Under the pieces are notes generated by a model. That model made no database searches. It was not told the DNA's origin and saw nothing but the letters and a program-made list of their open reading frames with translations. 64,000 nucleotides of DNA from Rhodobacter sp. Har01. GTDB taxonomy: Bacteria; Pseudomonadota; Alphaproteobacteria; Rhodobacterales; Rhodobacteraceae. The DNA is taken from positions 124,001 through 188,000 of the forward strand of contig NZ_JAJCTD010000002.1 in assembly GCF_020564565.1 (NCBI RefSeq), given 5' to 3'. Made by a program: the position numbers and the translations under genes. This document shows positions 17,561 to 26,282 of this stretch, piece by piece (positions within the stretch are counted from its first letter, which is position 1; every line of letters starts with the position of its first letter).

Positions 17561-18235
17561 ATGGGCGAAGACGAGCGGAAAGAGCGGATTCTGGACGCGG
17601 CGCTGGTGCATGTGCCCTTCGACGGCTGGTCCGAGGGCACGCTGCGCGCGGCCGCGGCCGATTCGGACACGCCGCTGGCGCTGGCGCGTGCGCTGTATCC
17701 GCGTGGTGGCGTCGATCTGGCATTGGCCTATCATGCCCGCGGCGACCGCGAGATGATCCGGGCGCTGGCCGCCTCCGACCTGTTGGCGATGCGGTTTCGC
17801 GACCGGGTGGCACACGCGGTGCGGCTGCGGCTTGCTGCCGCCGACCGCGAGCTGGTGCGCCGCGGCAGCACGCTGTTTTCACTGCCGATCTATGCCGCCG
17901 ACGGGGCACGGGCGATCTGGGGCACGGCGGATGCGATCTGGACCGCGCTGGGCGACACCTCGGAAGACCTGGCCTGGTACACCAAGCGCGCCAGCCTGTC
18001 GGCCGTCTATGGCGCCACGGTGCTGTTCTGGCTGGGCGACGACAGCCCCGACCACCAGACGACCTGGGATTTCCTGGATCGCCGCATCGAAGGCGTGATG
18101 CGATTCGAGAAGGCCAAGGCCGCCTGCCGCGAAAATCCGCTTGGAAAGGCGATGATGGCGGGGCCCTTCAAGATTCTGGAAAGGATTCGCGCGCCAAGGA
18201 TGCCGTCAGACCTGCCCGGTGGCAACGCGAACTGA
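17561..18235 (+). CDS. COQ9 family ubiquinone biosynthesis protein
   Basis: 224 residues. COQ9 proteins have a TetR-like helical fold and bind lipids; in ubiquinone synthesis they present the quinone intermediate to the hydroxylase Coq7. The N-terminal ERILDAALVHVPFDGWSEGTLRAAAAD and the C-terminal WYTKRASLSAVYGATVLFWLGDDSPDHQTTWDFLDRRIEGVM are characteristic. The ATG at 17561 has a strong AGGAGG nine bases upstream. The quinone oxidoreductase gene follows within 14 bp. Confidence 0.92.
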   Translation: MGEDERKERILDAALVHVPFDGWSEGTLRAAAADSDTPLALARALYPRGGVDLALAYHARGDREMIRALAASDLLAMRFRDRVAHAVRLRLAAADRELVRRGSTLFSLPIYAADGARAIWGTADAIWTALGDTSEDLAWYTKRASLSAVYGATVLFWLGDDSPDHQTTWDFLDRRIEGVMRFEKAKAACRENPLGKAMMAGPFKILERIRAPRMPSDLPGGNAN

Positions 18236-18248
18236 AAGGCCTCGCGAG

Positions 18249-19241
18249 ATGACGCTTTCGCACTCGATGCTGGCGATGGAGATCGTCGCCCCCGGTGGCC
18301 CCGACGTGCTGAAGCCTTGCTCGGTGCCGGTGCCGGTGGCCAGCCACGGCCAGATCGTCATTCGCCTGGCCTGGGCCGGTGTGAACCGGCCGGATGCGCT
18401 GCAACGCGCGGGGGCCTATGCGCCGCCGCCCGGCGCCTCGGCCCTGCCCGGGCTGGAAGGCGCGGGCACGGTGGTGGACCTGGGGCCAGGCGTCACCCGC
18501 TGGGAGATCGGCGACAAGGTTTGCGCGCTGCTGCCCGGCGGCGGCTATGCCGAATACGCGGTCTGCCACGAAAGCCACGCCCTGCCGGTGCCCGAGGGAA
18601 TGGGCCTGCGCGAAGCCGCCTGCCTGCCGGAGACCTGCTTCACCGTCTGGTCGAACGTGGTGATGCGCGGGCAGCTCAAGGCCGGCCAGCGGTTCCTGGT
18701 GCATGGCGGCACCAGCGGCATCGGCACCACCGCGATCCAGATCGCCAAGGCACTGGGGGCGCGGGTCTTTGCCACCGCCGGGTCGGACGAGAAGTGCAAG
18801 GTCTGCACGGACCTGGGCGCGGAAGAGGCCTGGAACTACCGCACCCGCGACTGGTCGCACCTGATGCGCAAGGCGGGCGGCGCCGACGTCATCCTGGACA
18901 TGGTCGGCGGCGGCTACATCGAGCGCAACATCAAGGCCCTGGCCGATGACGGCCGGCTGGTGCAGATCGCCTTTCTGCAGGGCGCCCGCGCCGAGGTGAA
19001 CTTTGCCGAGGTGATGATGCGCCGGCTGACGATCACCGGGTCCACCCTGCGGCCGCAAAGCGACCTGATGAAGGCCCGCATCGCCCGCGAGGTGGAAACC
19101 CACGTCTGGCCGATGATCGCGCGCGGCGCCTTCAAGGTGGTGATGGACAGCGAGTACCGGCTGGACCAGGCCCCCACCGCGCACTGGCGGATCGAGACGC
19201 CCGGCCACGTTGGCAAGATCGTGCTGAAGATCGAAGACTGA
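18249..19241 (+). CDS. NAD(P)H quinone oxidoreductase, zeta-crystallin type
   Basis: 330 residues of the zinc-free medium-chain dehydrogenase/reductase superfamily. The GroES-like part ends near PGLEGAGTVVDLGPGV and the cofactor domain has HGGTSGIGTTAIQIAKALGARVFAT (about 155-180), the usual GxGxxG variant of quinone oxidoreductases. It likely reduces quinones or other enone carbonyls with NADPH. The ATG at 18249 is preferred over an upstream in-frame GTG that would overlap COQ9. Probably in an operon with the COQ9 gene. Confidence 0.9.
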   Translation: MTLSHSMLAMEIVAPGGPDVLKPCSVPVPVASHGQIVIRLAWAGVNRPDALQRAGAYAPPPGASALPGLEGAGTVVDLGPGVTRWEIGDKVCALLPGGGYAEYAVCHESHALPVPEGMGLREAACLPETCFTVWSNVVMRGQLKAGQRFLVHGGTSGIGTTAIQIAKALGARVFATAGSDEKCKVCTDLGAEEAWNYRTRDWSHLMRKAGGADVILDMVGGGYIERNIKALADDGRLVQIAFLQGARAEVNFAEVMMRRLTITGSTLRPQSDLMKARIAREVETHVWPMIARGAFKVVMDSEYRLDQAPTAHWRIETPGHVGKIVLKIED

Positions 19242-19529
19242 ATCCGATACGCACTATTGACGTTGCGTCAACAGATTAACGCTTCTTTCACGCGCTTCCC
19301 GCGGGACGATTTGTTATCAAAAGGTTAAGGCGGGACCGGGTGTTTCATCCATCCCTTACCCGAAGGTGCTTCCCCAGAGGTTCCCAGGGCCCATTGCTTG
19401 GACCATGACGTTTTCTCGATCTTCCCCTCGATCGACTTTCTCACTGTGCCGGTCCCGCCCCACCGGCAAGCCAGATCATCCGGCGCCGCAGTCGGGCCTT
19501 CGACTGCCGTCGTCATGGCCAGGCGGCCC
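19242..19529. other. 288-bp gene-poor gap with nested inverted repeats
   Basis: The gap holds a TTGACG-TTG-CGTCAA dyad (19257-19271), an exact TCCCGCGGGA palindrome (19297-19306) and an 11-bp inverted repeat whose arms (GGCGGGACCGG, 19329-19339; CCGGTCCCGCC, 19449-19459) enclose 109 bp. The long arms could close a structured RNA. A short minus-strand frame here (19325-19555) overlaps the RNase T2 gene end and does not look protein-like enough to call. No named RNA family was recognised. Confidence 0.4.
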
Positions 19530-20168
19530 CTATCTGACCGCTTCCAGCACCGCATCCTTGAGCCGGCAGTCGCGGATGCTGTCCGCGCCGCAGCGCCGCG
19601 GCTGCAGGTCGCGGGTCAGACAAAGCCGCACTTCCTGGATCAGGCCATCCTTGCAGGTGACGGTGATCTGGTCCCGGGTCAGCCCGGGGTTGGCCTCCAG
19701 GAAGGCGCCTTCGATCACATCGGCCGGCACTTCAAGGGTCTTGGACATCTGCGCGAAGACGGGCGGGATCGTCACGCTTTCAAAGGCTTGCCGGGCCGTG
19801 GCGTAATAGTCTGCAGGTGACAGGCCCGAGCAGCGGCCGTGCTTTTTCCACTGGTAGAAGGCCAGGCCTGCGCCGCCCATGATGTCGGCCATCGCCGCCG
19901 TCTCGCCGCGGGTCGGGTCGCGCTCGCCGGTGCGGCACCAGGACGGCCAGCCGTCTTCGTATTGCGGCCAGAGGCCGTGCAGCACGAAGGTCAGCCCACG
20001 CCCGGCATCGCATTGCGGGTCTTCACGCGCATCGCCTTCCAGCGCACACCAGGCGGCCGACCACGACAGCGACATCACGTAGTAGTCGAAGGCGCCCGCC
20101 CGTTCGCCCTCGGCCCTTGCGGGCAGGGCGGCCAGGGCCAGAAGGGCGGCCGTCAGAAGCGACTTCAT
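19530..20168 (-). CDS. secreted ribonuclease T2 family protein
   Basis: 212 residues. A signal peptide (MKSLLTAALLALAALPARA) directs it to the periplasm. The two conserved active-site segments are present: LTFVLHGLWPQ (CAS I histidine, about residue 66) and FYQWKKHGRC (CAS II, with His; the usual Glu-Trp-x-Lys-His is Gln-Trp-Lys-Lys-His here, so the first acid is replaced by Gln). Eight or more cysteines suggest disulfides. T2 enzymes cleave single-stranded RNA by way of 2',3'-cyclic phosphates. The Glu-to-Gln change may lower activity. Confidence 0.87.
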   Translation of the reverse strand: MKSLLTAALLALAALPARAEGERAGAFDYYVMSLSWSAAWCALEGDAREDPQCDAGRGLTFVLHGLWPQYEDGWPSWCRTGERDPTRGETAAMADIMGGAGLAFYQWKKHGRCSGLSPADYYATARQAFESVTIPPVFAQMSKTLEVPADVIEGAFLEANPGLTRDQITVTCKDGLIQEVRLCLTRDLQPRRCGADSIRDCRLKDAVLEAVR

Positions 20169-20296
20169 TTTCCCTTCCCCTTGCCCCGGAAAGGCACTAT
20201 ACGAACGCCCAATTCCCCGACATCCGAGGAACGCGGGCCCTGCCCGCAGCCGTTTTCCCGGCGCGGGAGAGAATTGTAAAGGCGAAAGGACGTCCG

Positions 20297-21061
20297 ATGA
20301 CCAAGCCCCTGATGGCGCGCGCCACGGCCGTGTGGCTGGTGGAGAACACAACCCTGACCTTCAAGCAGATTGCCGAGTTCTGCGGCATGCACGAGCTTGA
20401 GGTCCAGGGCATCGCCGATGGCGATGTGGCCGGCGGGGTCAAGGGGTTCGACCCCATCGCGTCGAACCAGCTGGACCCGATCGAGATCGAGCGCGGCCAG
20501 GCCGACCCGCTGTACAAGCCGAAGCTGAAGTTCAACGCCGCCGCGGTGGGCGAGGAAAAGCGCCGCGGCCCGCGCTACACGCCCTTGTCCAAGCGGCAGG
20601 ACCGGCCGGCGGCGATTCTTTGGCTGGTCAAGTTCCACCCCGAGCTGTCCGATGGCACCATCGGCAAGCTGGTGGGCACCACCAAGCCGACGATCCAGTC
20701 GATCCGCGAGCGCTCGCACTGGAACATCTCGAACATCACGCCGATCGATCCGGTGGCGCTGGGCCTGTGCCGGCAGTCGGAACTGGATACCGCCGTGCAG
20801 GCGGCGGCGCGCAAGAAGGCCGCCGAGGGCGCGGTGATGAGCGATGACGAACGCCGCAAGCTGTTCCCGACCGACCGGTCGCTGTCGATGGCGCCGGACG
20901 CGCCCAAGGTGCCGGGCGCGTTGACGGGGCTTGAGGTCTTTGGCGACGAGGAAAAGGACGAAACGCCGGCAGGCGACTTTTCCGACGCCGACAGCTTCTT
21001 CAACCTGCCCGACGCCGGTGACGACGACGAGGACGAGGAAGACGACGGCCGCCGCCGCTGA
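20297..21061 (+). CDS. trcR: TrcR-type cell-cycle transcriptional regulator (DUF1013)
   Basis: 254 residues. It matches the DUF1013 family, named TrcR from alphaproteobacterial cell-cycle work. Residues about 3-40 (MARATAVWLVENTTLTFKQIAEFCGMHELEV) and about 100-150 (AILWLVKFHPELSDGTIGKLVGTTKPTIQSIRER) each have helix-turn-helix character. The C-terminal third is acidic with runs of Asp/Glu. The ATG at 20297 is chosen by homology and a nearby AAAGGACG. An intrinsic terminator follows. Direct targets are not visible here, though ccrM, a cell-cycle gene, is elsewhere in the window. Confidence 0.88.
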   Translation: MTKPLMARATAVWLVENTTLTFKQIAEFCGMHELEVQGIADGDVAGGVKGFDPIASNQLDPIEIERGQADPLYKPKLKFNAAAVGEEKRRGPRYTPLSKRQDRPAAILWLVKFHPELSDGTIGKLVGTTKPTIQSIRERSHWNISNITPIDPVALGLCRQSELDTAVQAAARKKAAEGAVMSDDERRKLFPTDRSLSMAPDAPKVPGALTGLEVFGDEEKDETPAGDFSDADSFFNLPDAGDDDEDEEDDGRRR

Positions 21062-21086
21062 GGCCACCCATCTGCCGCAGACCAAG

Positions 21087-21113
21087 CCCCGGGCCATCGC
21101 GCCCGGGGTTTTT
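21087..21113 (+). terminator. intrinsic terminator of trcR
   Basis: An 8-bp stem CCCCGGGC / GCCCGGGG with a 6-base loop (21087-21108) is followed directly by TTTTT (21109-21113). It lies 25 bp after the trcR stop, a textbook Rho-independent terminator. Confidence 0.85.
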
Positions 21114-21286
21114 CGTTTTGGTGACAGGGTTTGTCATTGGACCGCGGGGCCGCCGTGCCGCATCCTCCGGGGCATCAAAGGTTTTCATCTCCCAATCCTT
21201 TTCCCCTTTGATCGCGGTCGCTTTTCCCCTTGCGGCCGCATCGCCCCCCCCCGGCCCGGTCCCTCCCCCCCGGTGCCGGGGGTTTT
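21114..21286 (+). ncRNA. candidate small RNA between trcR and holA
   Basis: A second plus-strand terminator-like hairpin (CCCCC...GGGGG, 21267-21282, then TTTT) lies 170 bp after the trcR terminator although no plus-strand coding gene occurs between. The interval contains a TGACA...TGTCA hairpin (21122-21136) and an ATCAAAGG...CCTTTGAT stem (21174-21212) whose loop carries CTCCC, able to pair with ribosome-binding sites. A separate short transcript is inferred; it could instead be back-up termination. Confidence 0.25.
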
Positions 21287-21288
21287 CC

Positions 21289-22302
21289 TTAGCGCCGGGT
21301 CATCGCGATGCGGATCAGCGCGCGTTCCATCAGCGCCATGCCGGGCGCCCGGCTGGCCGAACGCAGGGTGAGGTCGGTGTCCAGCAGGGCCGAAATCGCC
21401 GCCTCAAGCGACCGCGTGCCCAGGGATTGCACCTGCCGCTGCATCCGGTCGCGGCGCGGGCCGAAGATGCGGGCGCGGACCAGCCCCGCCTGCAGCCCGC
21501 CGGGGTCGACCGAGGCCATGTGCAGCGCGCGGAAATGCTGCAGCGCGCGGATGCATAGCGTGACCGGAAGCACGCCCTGCCCTTCCAGCCGCCGCATCAG
21601 GGTGCCGATGGCCTTGCCCTGGCCTTCAGCGACGGCGTGCAGAAGATCGTCCACCTCGGCCTCGATGGTGGCGGGGGCCAGGGCCGCCACCTCGGCCGGG
21701 GTCAGGGGCGTTGCGTCGCCCCATTTGTACAGCCCGATCTTTTCCAGCGTCTGGCGGAAATCGCCCGGGTCCAGGGCGCGGGCCAGCACGCCCAGGTCGG
21801 CCATCGCCGCCGGGTCGATCCGGGCCAGCCCGGCGCGGGCAAGCTCGGCCTCGATCTCGTCGCGCGTCGGCGGTTCGTCGTAGAGGCCGATGCAGATGGC
21901 GTTCGGGGCCTTTTCGAACAGCGTCTTGAGGGTGGATTTCCCGGTCAGCCCGCCCGCGGTGACGACGATGCTCGCATCGCCCGGGCGCCAATCCTTCAGC
22001 GCCGCGGCAATGGTGTCGGTCAGGCTGTCGGTCGCGTCCTCGACAAAGGCCACGCGCGGGCCGGGGAAGAAGCCCGCCTCGCGGATGGCATCGCCGAGGA
22101 TCGCGGTGCCCTTGCGCAGGTCGGCGGCGGGCAGGCGGGTCAGCCGCATCTCGCCTTCGCCCTGCGGGCCGATCAGCGCCGCAATCGCCTCTTGCCGCTT
22201 CAGCGCCACCCGCATGGCGTCGGCGCCAAAGATCAACAGGCCCGCGCGCCCCGGGTCGGGCCTGGCGCAATAGCGCGCGGCCTCGGCCCCCTTCAGGATC
22301 AT
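21289..22302 (-). CDS. holA: DNA polymerase III subunit delta
   Basis: 337 residues, typical HolA. The subunit opens the beta clamp as part of the clamp loader. Family features are the N-terminal domain with LLIFGADAMRVALKRQEAI, the AAA-like GDASIVVTAGGLTGKSTLKTLFEKA segment, and the helical collar domain (about 200-337). Its ATG overlaps the lptE stop (ATGA), and lptE overlaps leuS, so leuS-lptE-holA form one translationally coupled operon, a conserved order in proteobacteria. Confidence 0.95.
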   Translation of the reverse strand: MILKGAEAARYCARPDPGRAGLLIFGADAMRVALKRQEAIAALIGPQGEGEMRLTRLPAADLRKGTAILGDAIREAGFFPGPRVAFVEDATDSLTDTIAAALKDWRPGDASIVVTAGGLTGKSTLKTLFEKAPNAICIGLYDEPPTRDEIEAELARAGLARIDPAAMADLGVLARALDPGDFRQTLEKIGLYKWGDATPLTPAEVAALAPATIEAEVDDLLHAVAEGQGKAIGTLMRRLEGQGVLPVTLCIRALQHFRALHMASVDPGGLQAGLVRARIFGPRRDRMQRQVQSLGTRSLEAAISALLDTDLTLRSASRAPGMALMERALIRIAMTRR

Positions 22303-22778
22303 CGCGCCGCCATGTCGGCGATCAGCCGCGTCACGATCTGGTCGGCCAGGATGCGCATCAGCCGCGTCGCCGCGTCTTCCTCGGCCGCCAGCCCGGCCAC
22401 GGTGGACCCCGTCGCCGCATAGGCGGTGAAGCTTTGCACCCGCCCGCCGGTGACGCGCTGGCCGGCCTCGTCCGACAGGGTGTAGTCGACCACGCCCTTC
22501 AGGTTGAAGCGGGTGATCTGGTTGTCGGTGGTCTTGCCGACGCCCACCGTCTCGGTCTGGATCGTATAGGCCAGGGCATAGCGGATGTCTTCCGGCCGGC
22601 CAAGGCGCTCTTCGATCCGCTCCACGAAATCAAAGCCGCTCTTGTCGGTCGGGTCCGCGGCCCGCACCCTGCCCTGCAAGACCGTGGCCGCCCCGCCCGG
22701 CGCATAGGCCGGGGAGAAGCCGCAAGCCGCAAGGGCCAGCGGCAGCAGCAGGACGACGCGGCGGTTACACGACGACAT
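22299..22778 (-). CDS. lptE: LPS assembly lipoprotein LptE
   Basis: 159 residues. The signal [29 protein letters not shown] has lipobox LAAC (Cys20) and the FSPAYAP segment common to alphaproteobacterial LptE. LptE plugs the LptD barrel and helps insert lipopolysaccharide into the outer membrane. It overlaps the 3' end of leuS by 14 bp and holA by 4 bp. The alternative longer start inside leuS was rejected because it lacks a lipoprotein signal at the N-terminus. Confidence 0.92.
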   Translation of the reverse strand: MSSCNRRVVLLLPLALAACGFSPAYAPGGAATVLQGRVRAADPTDKSGFDFVERIEERLGRPEDIRYALAYTIQTETVGVGKTTDNQITRFNLKGVVDYTLSDEAGQRVTGGRVQSFTAYAATGSTVAGLAAEEDAATRLMRILADQIVTRLIADMAAR

Positions 22779-25323
22779 TGATGATGCGCCCCGGAACGAC
22801 GATGATCTTCCTGACCGGCTGCCCGGCCAGAAAGCGCAGCACATCCTCGTTCGCCAGCGCGATCTTTTCAATCTCTGGCACGGCCATGTCCTTCGCCACG
22901 CTGATTTCCGCCCGCCGCTTGCCGTTGATCTGGATCGGCAGGGTCACCGTGTCATCGACCAGCAGCGCCGGGTCAGCCTTGGGCCATTCTGCCTGGGCAC
23001 ACAGGCCGTCACCGCCCTGATAGCTCCAGATCGATTCGGCGATGTGCGGGGTCATCGGCGACATCAGCCTGGCCAAGGTGCGGATGGCCTCTTTCATCAC
23101 GGCGGTCGAGGCATTGGCCTTCGCCAGCGTGTTGGTGAAGCCATAAAGCGCCGCGATGGCCTTGTTGAAGGCAAAGCCCTCGATGCTGCGGGTCACCTCG
23201 TCGATGGCCCTTGCGGTGGCCCGGGCCAGATCGTCGTCGCCCTCGCCCCGGTGGTCGGCCGGCATTTGGCCGATCCGGTCGCACAGCGCCCAGACCCGGT
23301 TCAGGTGCTTGAACGTCGCCTCGGCGCCGCTGGCCGTCCATTCCACGTCCCGCTCGGGCGGAGAGTCCGACATCACGAACCACCGCGCCGTATCAGCGCC
23401 GTAGGCCGCGATGATGTTCATCGGGTCAACGACGTTCTTCTTCGACTTCGACATCTTGGCCGAAGGGATCACCTCGACCGCCGTCCCGTCCTTGAGCGTG
23501 GCCCCGGCTTCGGAGCGGATCACGTCCTCCGGCAGGTGGAACACCGGGCGGCCCTGCGCGTCGGTGGTCCTGTAGATTTCGTGCGTCACCATGCCTTGGG
23601 TGAACAGCGCGCTGAACGGCTCGATGGCCTTGGCCGGCAGGTGGCCGGTCTTGTGCATCGCGCGGGCAAAGAAGCGGGAATACAGCAGGTGCAGGATCGC
23701 GTGCTCGATGCCACCGATGTACTGGTCGACGTTCATCCAGTAGTCGACCTCGGCCGCGTCGGTGGGGGTCTTCGACCGGGGCGCGGTGAAGCGGGCGTAA
23801 TACCAGGACGAATCGACGAAGGTGTCCATCGTGTCCGTCTCGCGCTTGGCGGGCGCGCCGCAGGTCGGGCAGGGCACGTCGCGCCAGGTCGGGTGGCGGT
23901 CCAGGGGATTGCCCGGCTTGTCGAAGCTGACGTCATACGGCAGTTCGACCGGCAGGTTTTCCTTCTTCTCGGGCACCACACCGCACGTCGCGCAGTGCAC
24001 CACGGGAATCGGGCAGCCCCAGTAGCGCTGCCGCGACAGGCCCCAGTCGCGCAGGCGGTATTTGACCTGGCCCTTGCCCAGGCCCTGCGCCTCCATCCAG
24101 TCGATCGATCGCTCGATTGCGTCATAAGCCGTTGAAAGGGTGATGCCGGTGAAGTGCTGGTCATAGGCAACTGTCACGTCCTTGGCCGGCACCAGAGCTT
24201 CGGTCCCGATGACATTCGTCTCGCCCGGCATATGGAAGGCGTTGACCACCGGCAGTCGGTATTTGCGAGCGAAATCAAGGTCGCGCTGGTCGTGGCCGGG
24301 GCAGCAGTAGATCGCCCCCGTGCCGTATTCCATCAGGACGAAGTTGCCGATCCAGACCGCAAGCGTCTTGTCGGGGTAGACTGGATGGCGGACCGTCAGC
24401 CCGGTGTCGTGGCCCAGCTTTTCCGCCGTCTCGATGGCCTCTTCGCTGGTGCCGCCGCGGCGGGCCTCCTCGCAGAAGGCGGCGACCTTGGGGTCAGCCT
24501 CGGCCAGCGCGCGGGCAATGGGATGCTCCGGCGCAATCGCCATGAAGGTCGCGGCCCGCAGCGTGTCAGGACGGGTGGAATAGCAGGTCAGCGCGGTCTG
24601 CCCGGCAAAGGGCGAGGTCAGCGGAAAATCAACCTCGATCCCCCGCGACTTGCCGATCCAGTTCGCCTGCATCAGGCGCACCTTTTCCGGCCAGTCCTTC
24701 AGCCCGTCCAGCGCGCTCAGCAACTCTTCTGAATAGTCGCTGATCTTGAAGAACCACTGCACCAGCTCGCGCCGTTCGACCGCAGCCCCCGACCGCCAGC
24801 CCTTGCCGTCGATCACCTGCTCGTTGGCCAGAACCGTCATGTCGACCGGGTCCCAGTTCACCACGGCGGCTTTCCGAGTAATCAACCCCGCCGCCAGCAT
24901 GTCGATGAACAAGGCCTGCTGCTGGCCGTAATACTCCGGATCGCAGGTCGCAAACTCCCGGCTCCAGTCGATCGACAGGCCAAGGGGCCGCATCTGCGCC
25001 TTCATGTCGGCGATGTTGCCGTAGGTCCAGTCCTTGGGATGGCCGCCACGTTCCATCGCGGCATTCTCGGCCGGCATCCCGAAGGCATCCCAGCCCATCG
25101 GATGCAGCACCGAGAACCCCTGCGCCGCCTTGAACCGCGCCACCACGTCGCCCATGGTGTAGTTGCGCACATGGCCCATGTGGATGCGCCCCGACGGATA
25201 GGGGAACATCTCCAACACGTAGTACTTCGGCCGCGCCGGGTCATGCCGGGCCGCGAAGACGCCCGCCTCGTCCCAGGCCGTCTGCCACCGGGGTTCGATC
25301 ACCGAAGGGTCATAGCGCGACAT
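22765..25323 (-). CDS. leuS: leucyl-tRNA synthetase
   Basis: 852 residues, full-length class I synthetase. The HIGH motif is in [19 protein letters not shown] (about 42-60), the CP1 editing domain spans about 220-420 (with the conserved [18 protein letters not shown]), and KMSKS is intact at about 617-621 ([12 protein letters not shown]). The C-terminal domain ends in [10 protein letters not shown]. First gene of the leuS-lptE-holA operon. Confidence 0.98.
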   Translation of the reverse strand: MSRYDPSVIEPRWQTAWDEAGVFAARHDPARPKYYVLEMFPYPSGRIHMGHVRNYTMGDVVARFKAAQGFSVLHPMGWDAFGMPAENAAMERGGHPKDWTYGNIADMKAQMRPLGLSIDWSREFATCDPEYYGQQQALFIDMLAAGLITRKAAVVNWDPVDMTVLANEQVIDGKGWRSGAAVERRELVQWFFKISDYSEELLSALDGLKDWPEKVRLMQANWIGKSRGIEVDFPLTSPFAGQTALTCYSTRPDTLRAATFMAIAPEHPIARALAEADPKVAAFCEEARRGGTSEEAIETAEKLGHDTGLTVRHPVYPDKTLAVWIGNFVLMEYGTGAIYCCPGHDQRDLDFARKYRLPVVNAFHMPGETNVIGTEALVPAKDVTVAYDQHFTGITLSTAYDAIERSIDWMEAQGLGKGQVKYRLRDWGLSRQRYWGCPIPVVHCATCGVVPEKKENLPVELPYDVSFDKPGNPLDRHPTWRDVPCPTCGAPAKRETDTMDTFVDSSWYYARFTAPRSKTPTDAAEVDYWMNVDQYIGGIEHAILHLLYSRFFARAMHKTGHLPAKAIEPFSALFTQGMVTHEIYRTTDAQGRPVFHLPEDVIRSEAGATLKDGTAVEVIPSAKMSKSKKNVVDPMNIIAAYGADTARWFVMSDSPPERDVEWTASGAEATFKHLNRVWALCDRIGQMPADHRGEGDDDLARATARAIDEVTRSIEGFAFNKAIAALYGFTNTLAKANASTAVMKEAIRTLARLMSPMTPHIAESIWSYQGGDGLCAQAEWPKADPALLVDDTVTLPIQINGKRRAEISVAKDMAVPEIEKIALANEDVLRFLAGQPVRKIIVVPGRIINVVV

Positions 25324-25400
25324 CTTGGGGCCTCATGCAGGACATTCGGCGCGGAGTTACACCGGCCCGGACCGGAACGTCCACCCCTTCATCTTGGCCG

Positions 25401-25438
25401 AAATACCCTGCGGGGGTGCGGGGGTGCAAAACCCCCGC
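25401..25438 (+). repeat. 38-bp intergenic repeat, copy 2
   Basis: Begins AAATACCCTG, continues with the same CGGGGGTGCGGGGGTG core and ends AAACCCCCGC. It forms a perfect GCGGGGGT-GCAAA-ACCCCCGC hairpin at its 3' half. It agrees with copy 1 (10887-10924, opposite strand) at 33 of 38 positions. It lies in the 124-bp gap between the DUF3576 gene end and the leuS start. Confidence 0.7.
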
Positions 25439-25447
25439 GTCGCGGCG

Positions 25448-26002
25448 TCACAGCTTGCTGTCACGCACCCGCAACTGGCGCGCGCGGGTCAGGATGGCGT
25501 CTTCCACCGCCCGATGCGTTTCCGGCGAGACCGCCCCGCCCCCACGGCTTTGCAGCGACACCTTCAGGCTGCGCGCGTCCAGGGCCGGGTCCTGCACATA
25601 GACGGTGGCACGGTAGGCCCGCCCGCCGCCGGGCGGCACGCCATAGCCGGTGACGATCACGCCGGTGAACGGATCGACCGACTCGATCGGCAGGAAGTTC
25701 AGCACTTCAAGGCTGGCCTGCCAGAGATACTTGTTCACCTCGACCGTGGTGTTCGGATCGTCCGAGTTCTTGAACAGGTCCCAGATCGTGCCCTTGCGCT
25801 TCTTGCCGTCGTTCTGGGCGGCGTCCATCGCGGCGATCTTGGCTTCCGAGCGCTGGCGTTGCTCGAACTCGGCTTCGGTGATCACACCGTCACGGGCACC
25901 GCCGAACAGACCCGAATCCCCGCTGGCGAACCCCCCGCATCCGGCAAGCGGCGTCAAGAGGCCAAGGCAAAGCGAGGCGCGCAGAAGGACGGACGGCGAC
26001 AT
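25448..26002 (-). CDS. DUF3576 domain lipoprotein
   Basis: 184 residues. The signal ends in lipobox PLAGC (Cys22 or close). The domain TIWDLFKNSDDPNTTVEVNKYLWQASLEVLNFLPIESVDPFTGVIVTGYGVP is the DUF3576 family signature, envelope proteins of unknown function in alphaproteobacteria. The ATG at 26002 is chosen because the signal peptide starts there. A 9-bp stem-loop lies 14 bp upstream of the start codon and might cover the ribosome-binding site region. Confidence 0.88.
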   Translation of the reverse strand: MSPSVLLRASLCLGLLTPLAGCGGFASGDSGLFGGARDGVITEAEFEQRQRSEAKIAAMDAAQNDGKKRKGTIWDLFKNSDDPNTTVEVNKYLWQASLEVLNFLPIESVDPFTGVIVTGYGVPPGGGRAYRATVYVQDPALDARSLKVSLQSRGGGAVSPETHRAVEDAILTRARQLRVRDSKL

Positions 26003-26015
26003 GAAGCTCTCCGGT

Positions 26016-26038
26016 CGGCTACAGGGGTTCTGTAGCCG
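26016..26038 (-). promoter_or_regulatory. stem-loop in the leader of the DUF3576 lipoprotein gene
   Basis: A perfect 9-bp inverted repeat CGGCTACAG / CTGTAGCCG with a five-base loop lies 14 bp upstream of the lipoprotein ATG. The loop reads AACCC in the mRNA sense. A leader hairpin controlling translation, or an operator dyad, are both possible. The rest of the 280-bp gap to the porin gene also has CCCCCGG...CCGGGGG and CCCAA...TTGGG dyads, but no gene that I can support. Confidence 0.45.
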
Positions 26039-26282
26039 AGCCATGACAGCGGAACAAGGTCTTTGACGGCGAAAACCCCCGGAGCGGCACGGGCTTGCGC
26101 GCGACGGCGGCCCGACCGGGGGCAGCGATCCTGACTGTGGCATCCCTGCACCATGAACCGCCCGTTTGCCCGGCGGGGTGCCGATGCCGTTGCAATTGAA
26201 CCTCTGACGGCCGAAATACGATCCATACCCAATTCGGATTCCCCTGAGTTGGGCTACATCCTTGAGTCAAACGAGGGAAACG

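Noticed and set aside
19329..19459. A MITE or insertion sequence bounded by the 11-bp inverted repeat
   Set aside because: No matching target-site duplication flanks the arms and no second copy is visible in the window.
19325..19555. A 76-codon minus-strand frame in the spacer before RNase T2
   Set aside because: It overlaps the RNase T2 end, has no convincing ribosome site and no recognised motif. The nested inverted repeats explain the region at least as well.
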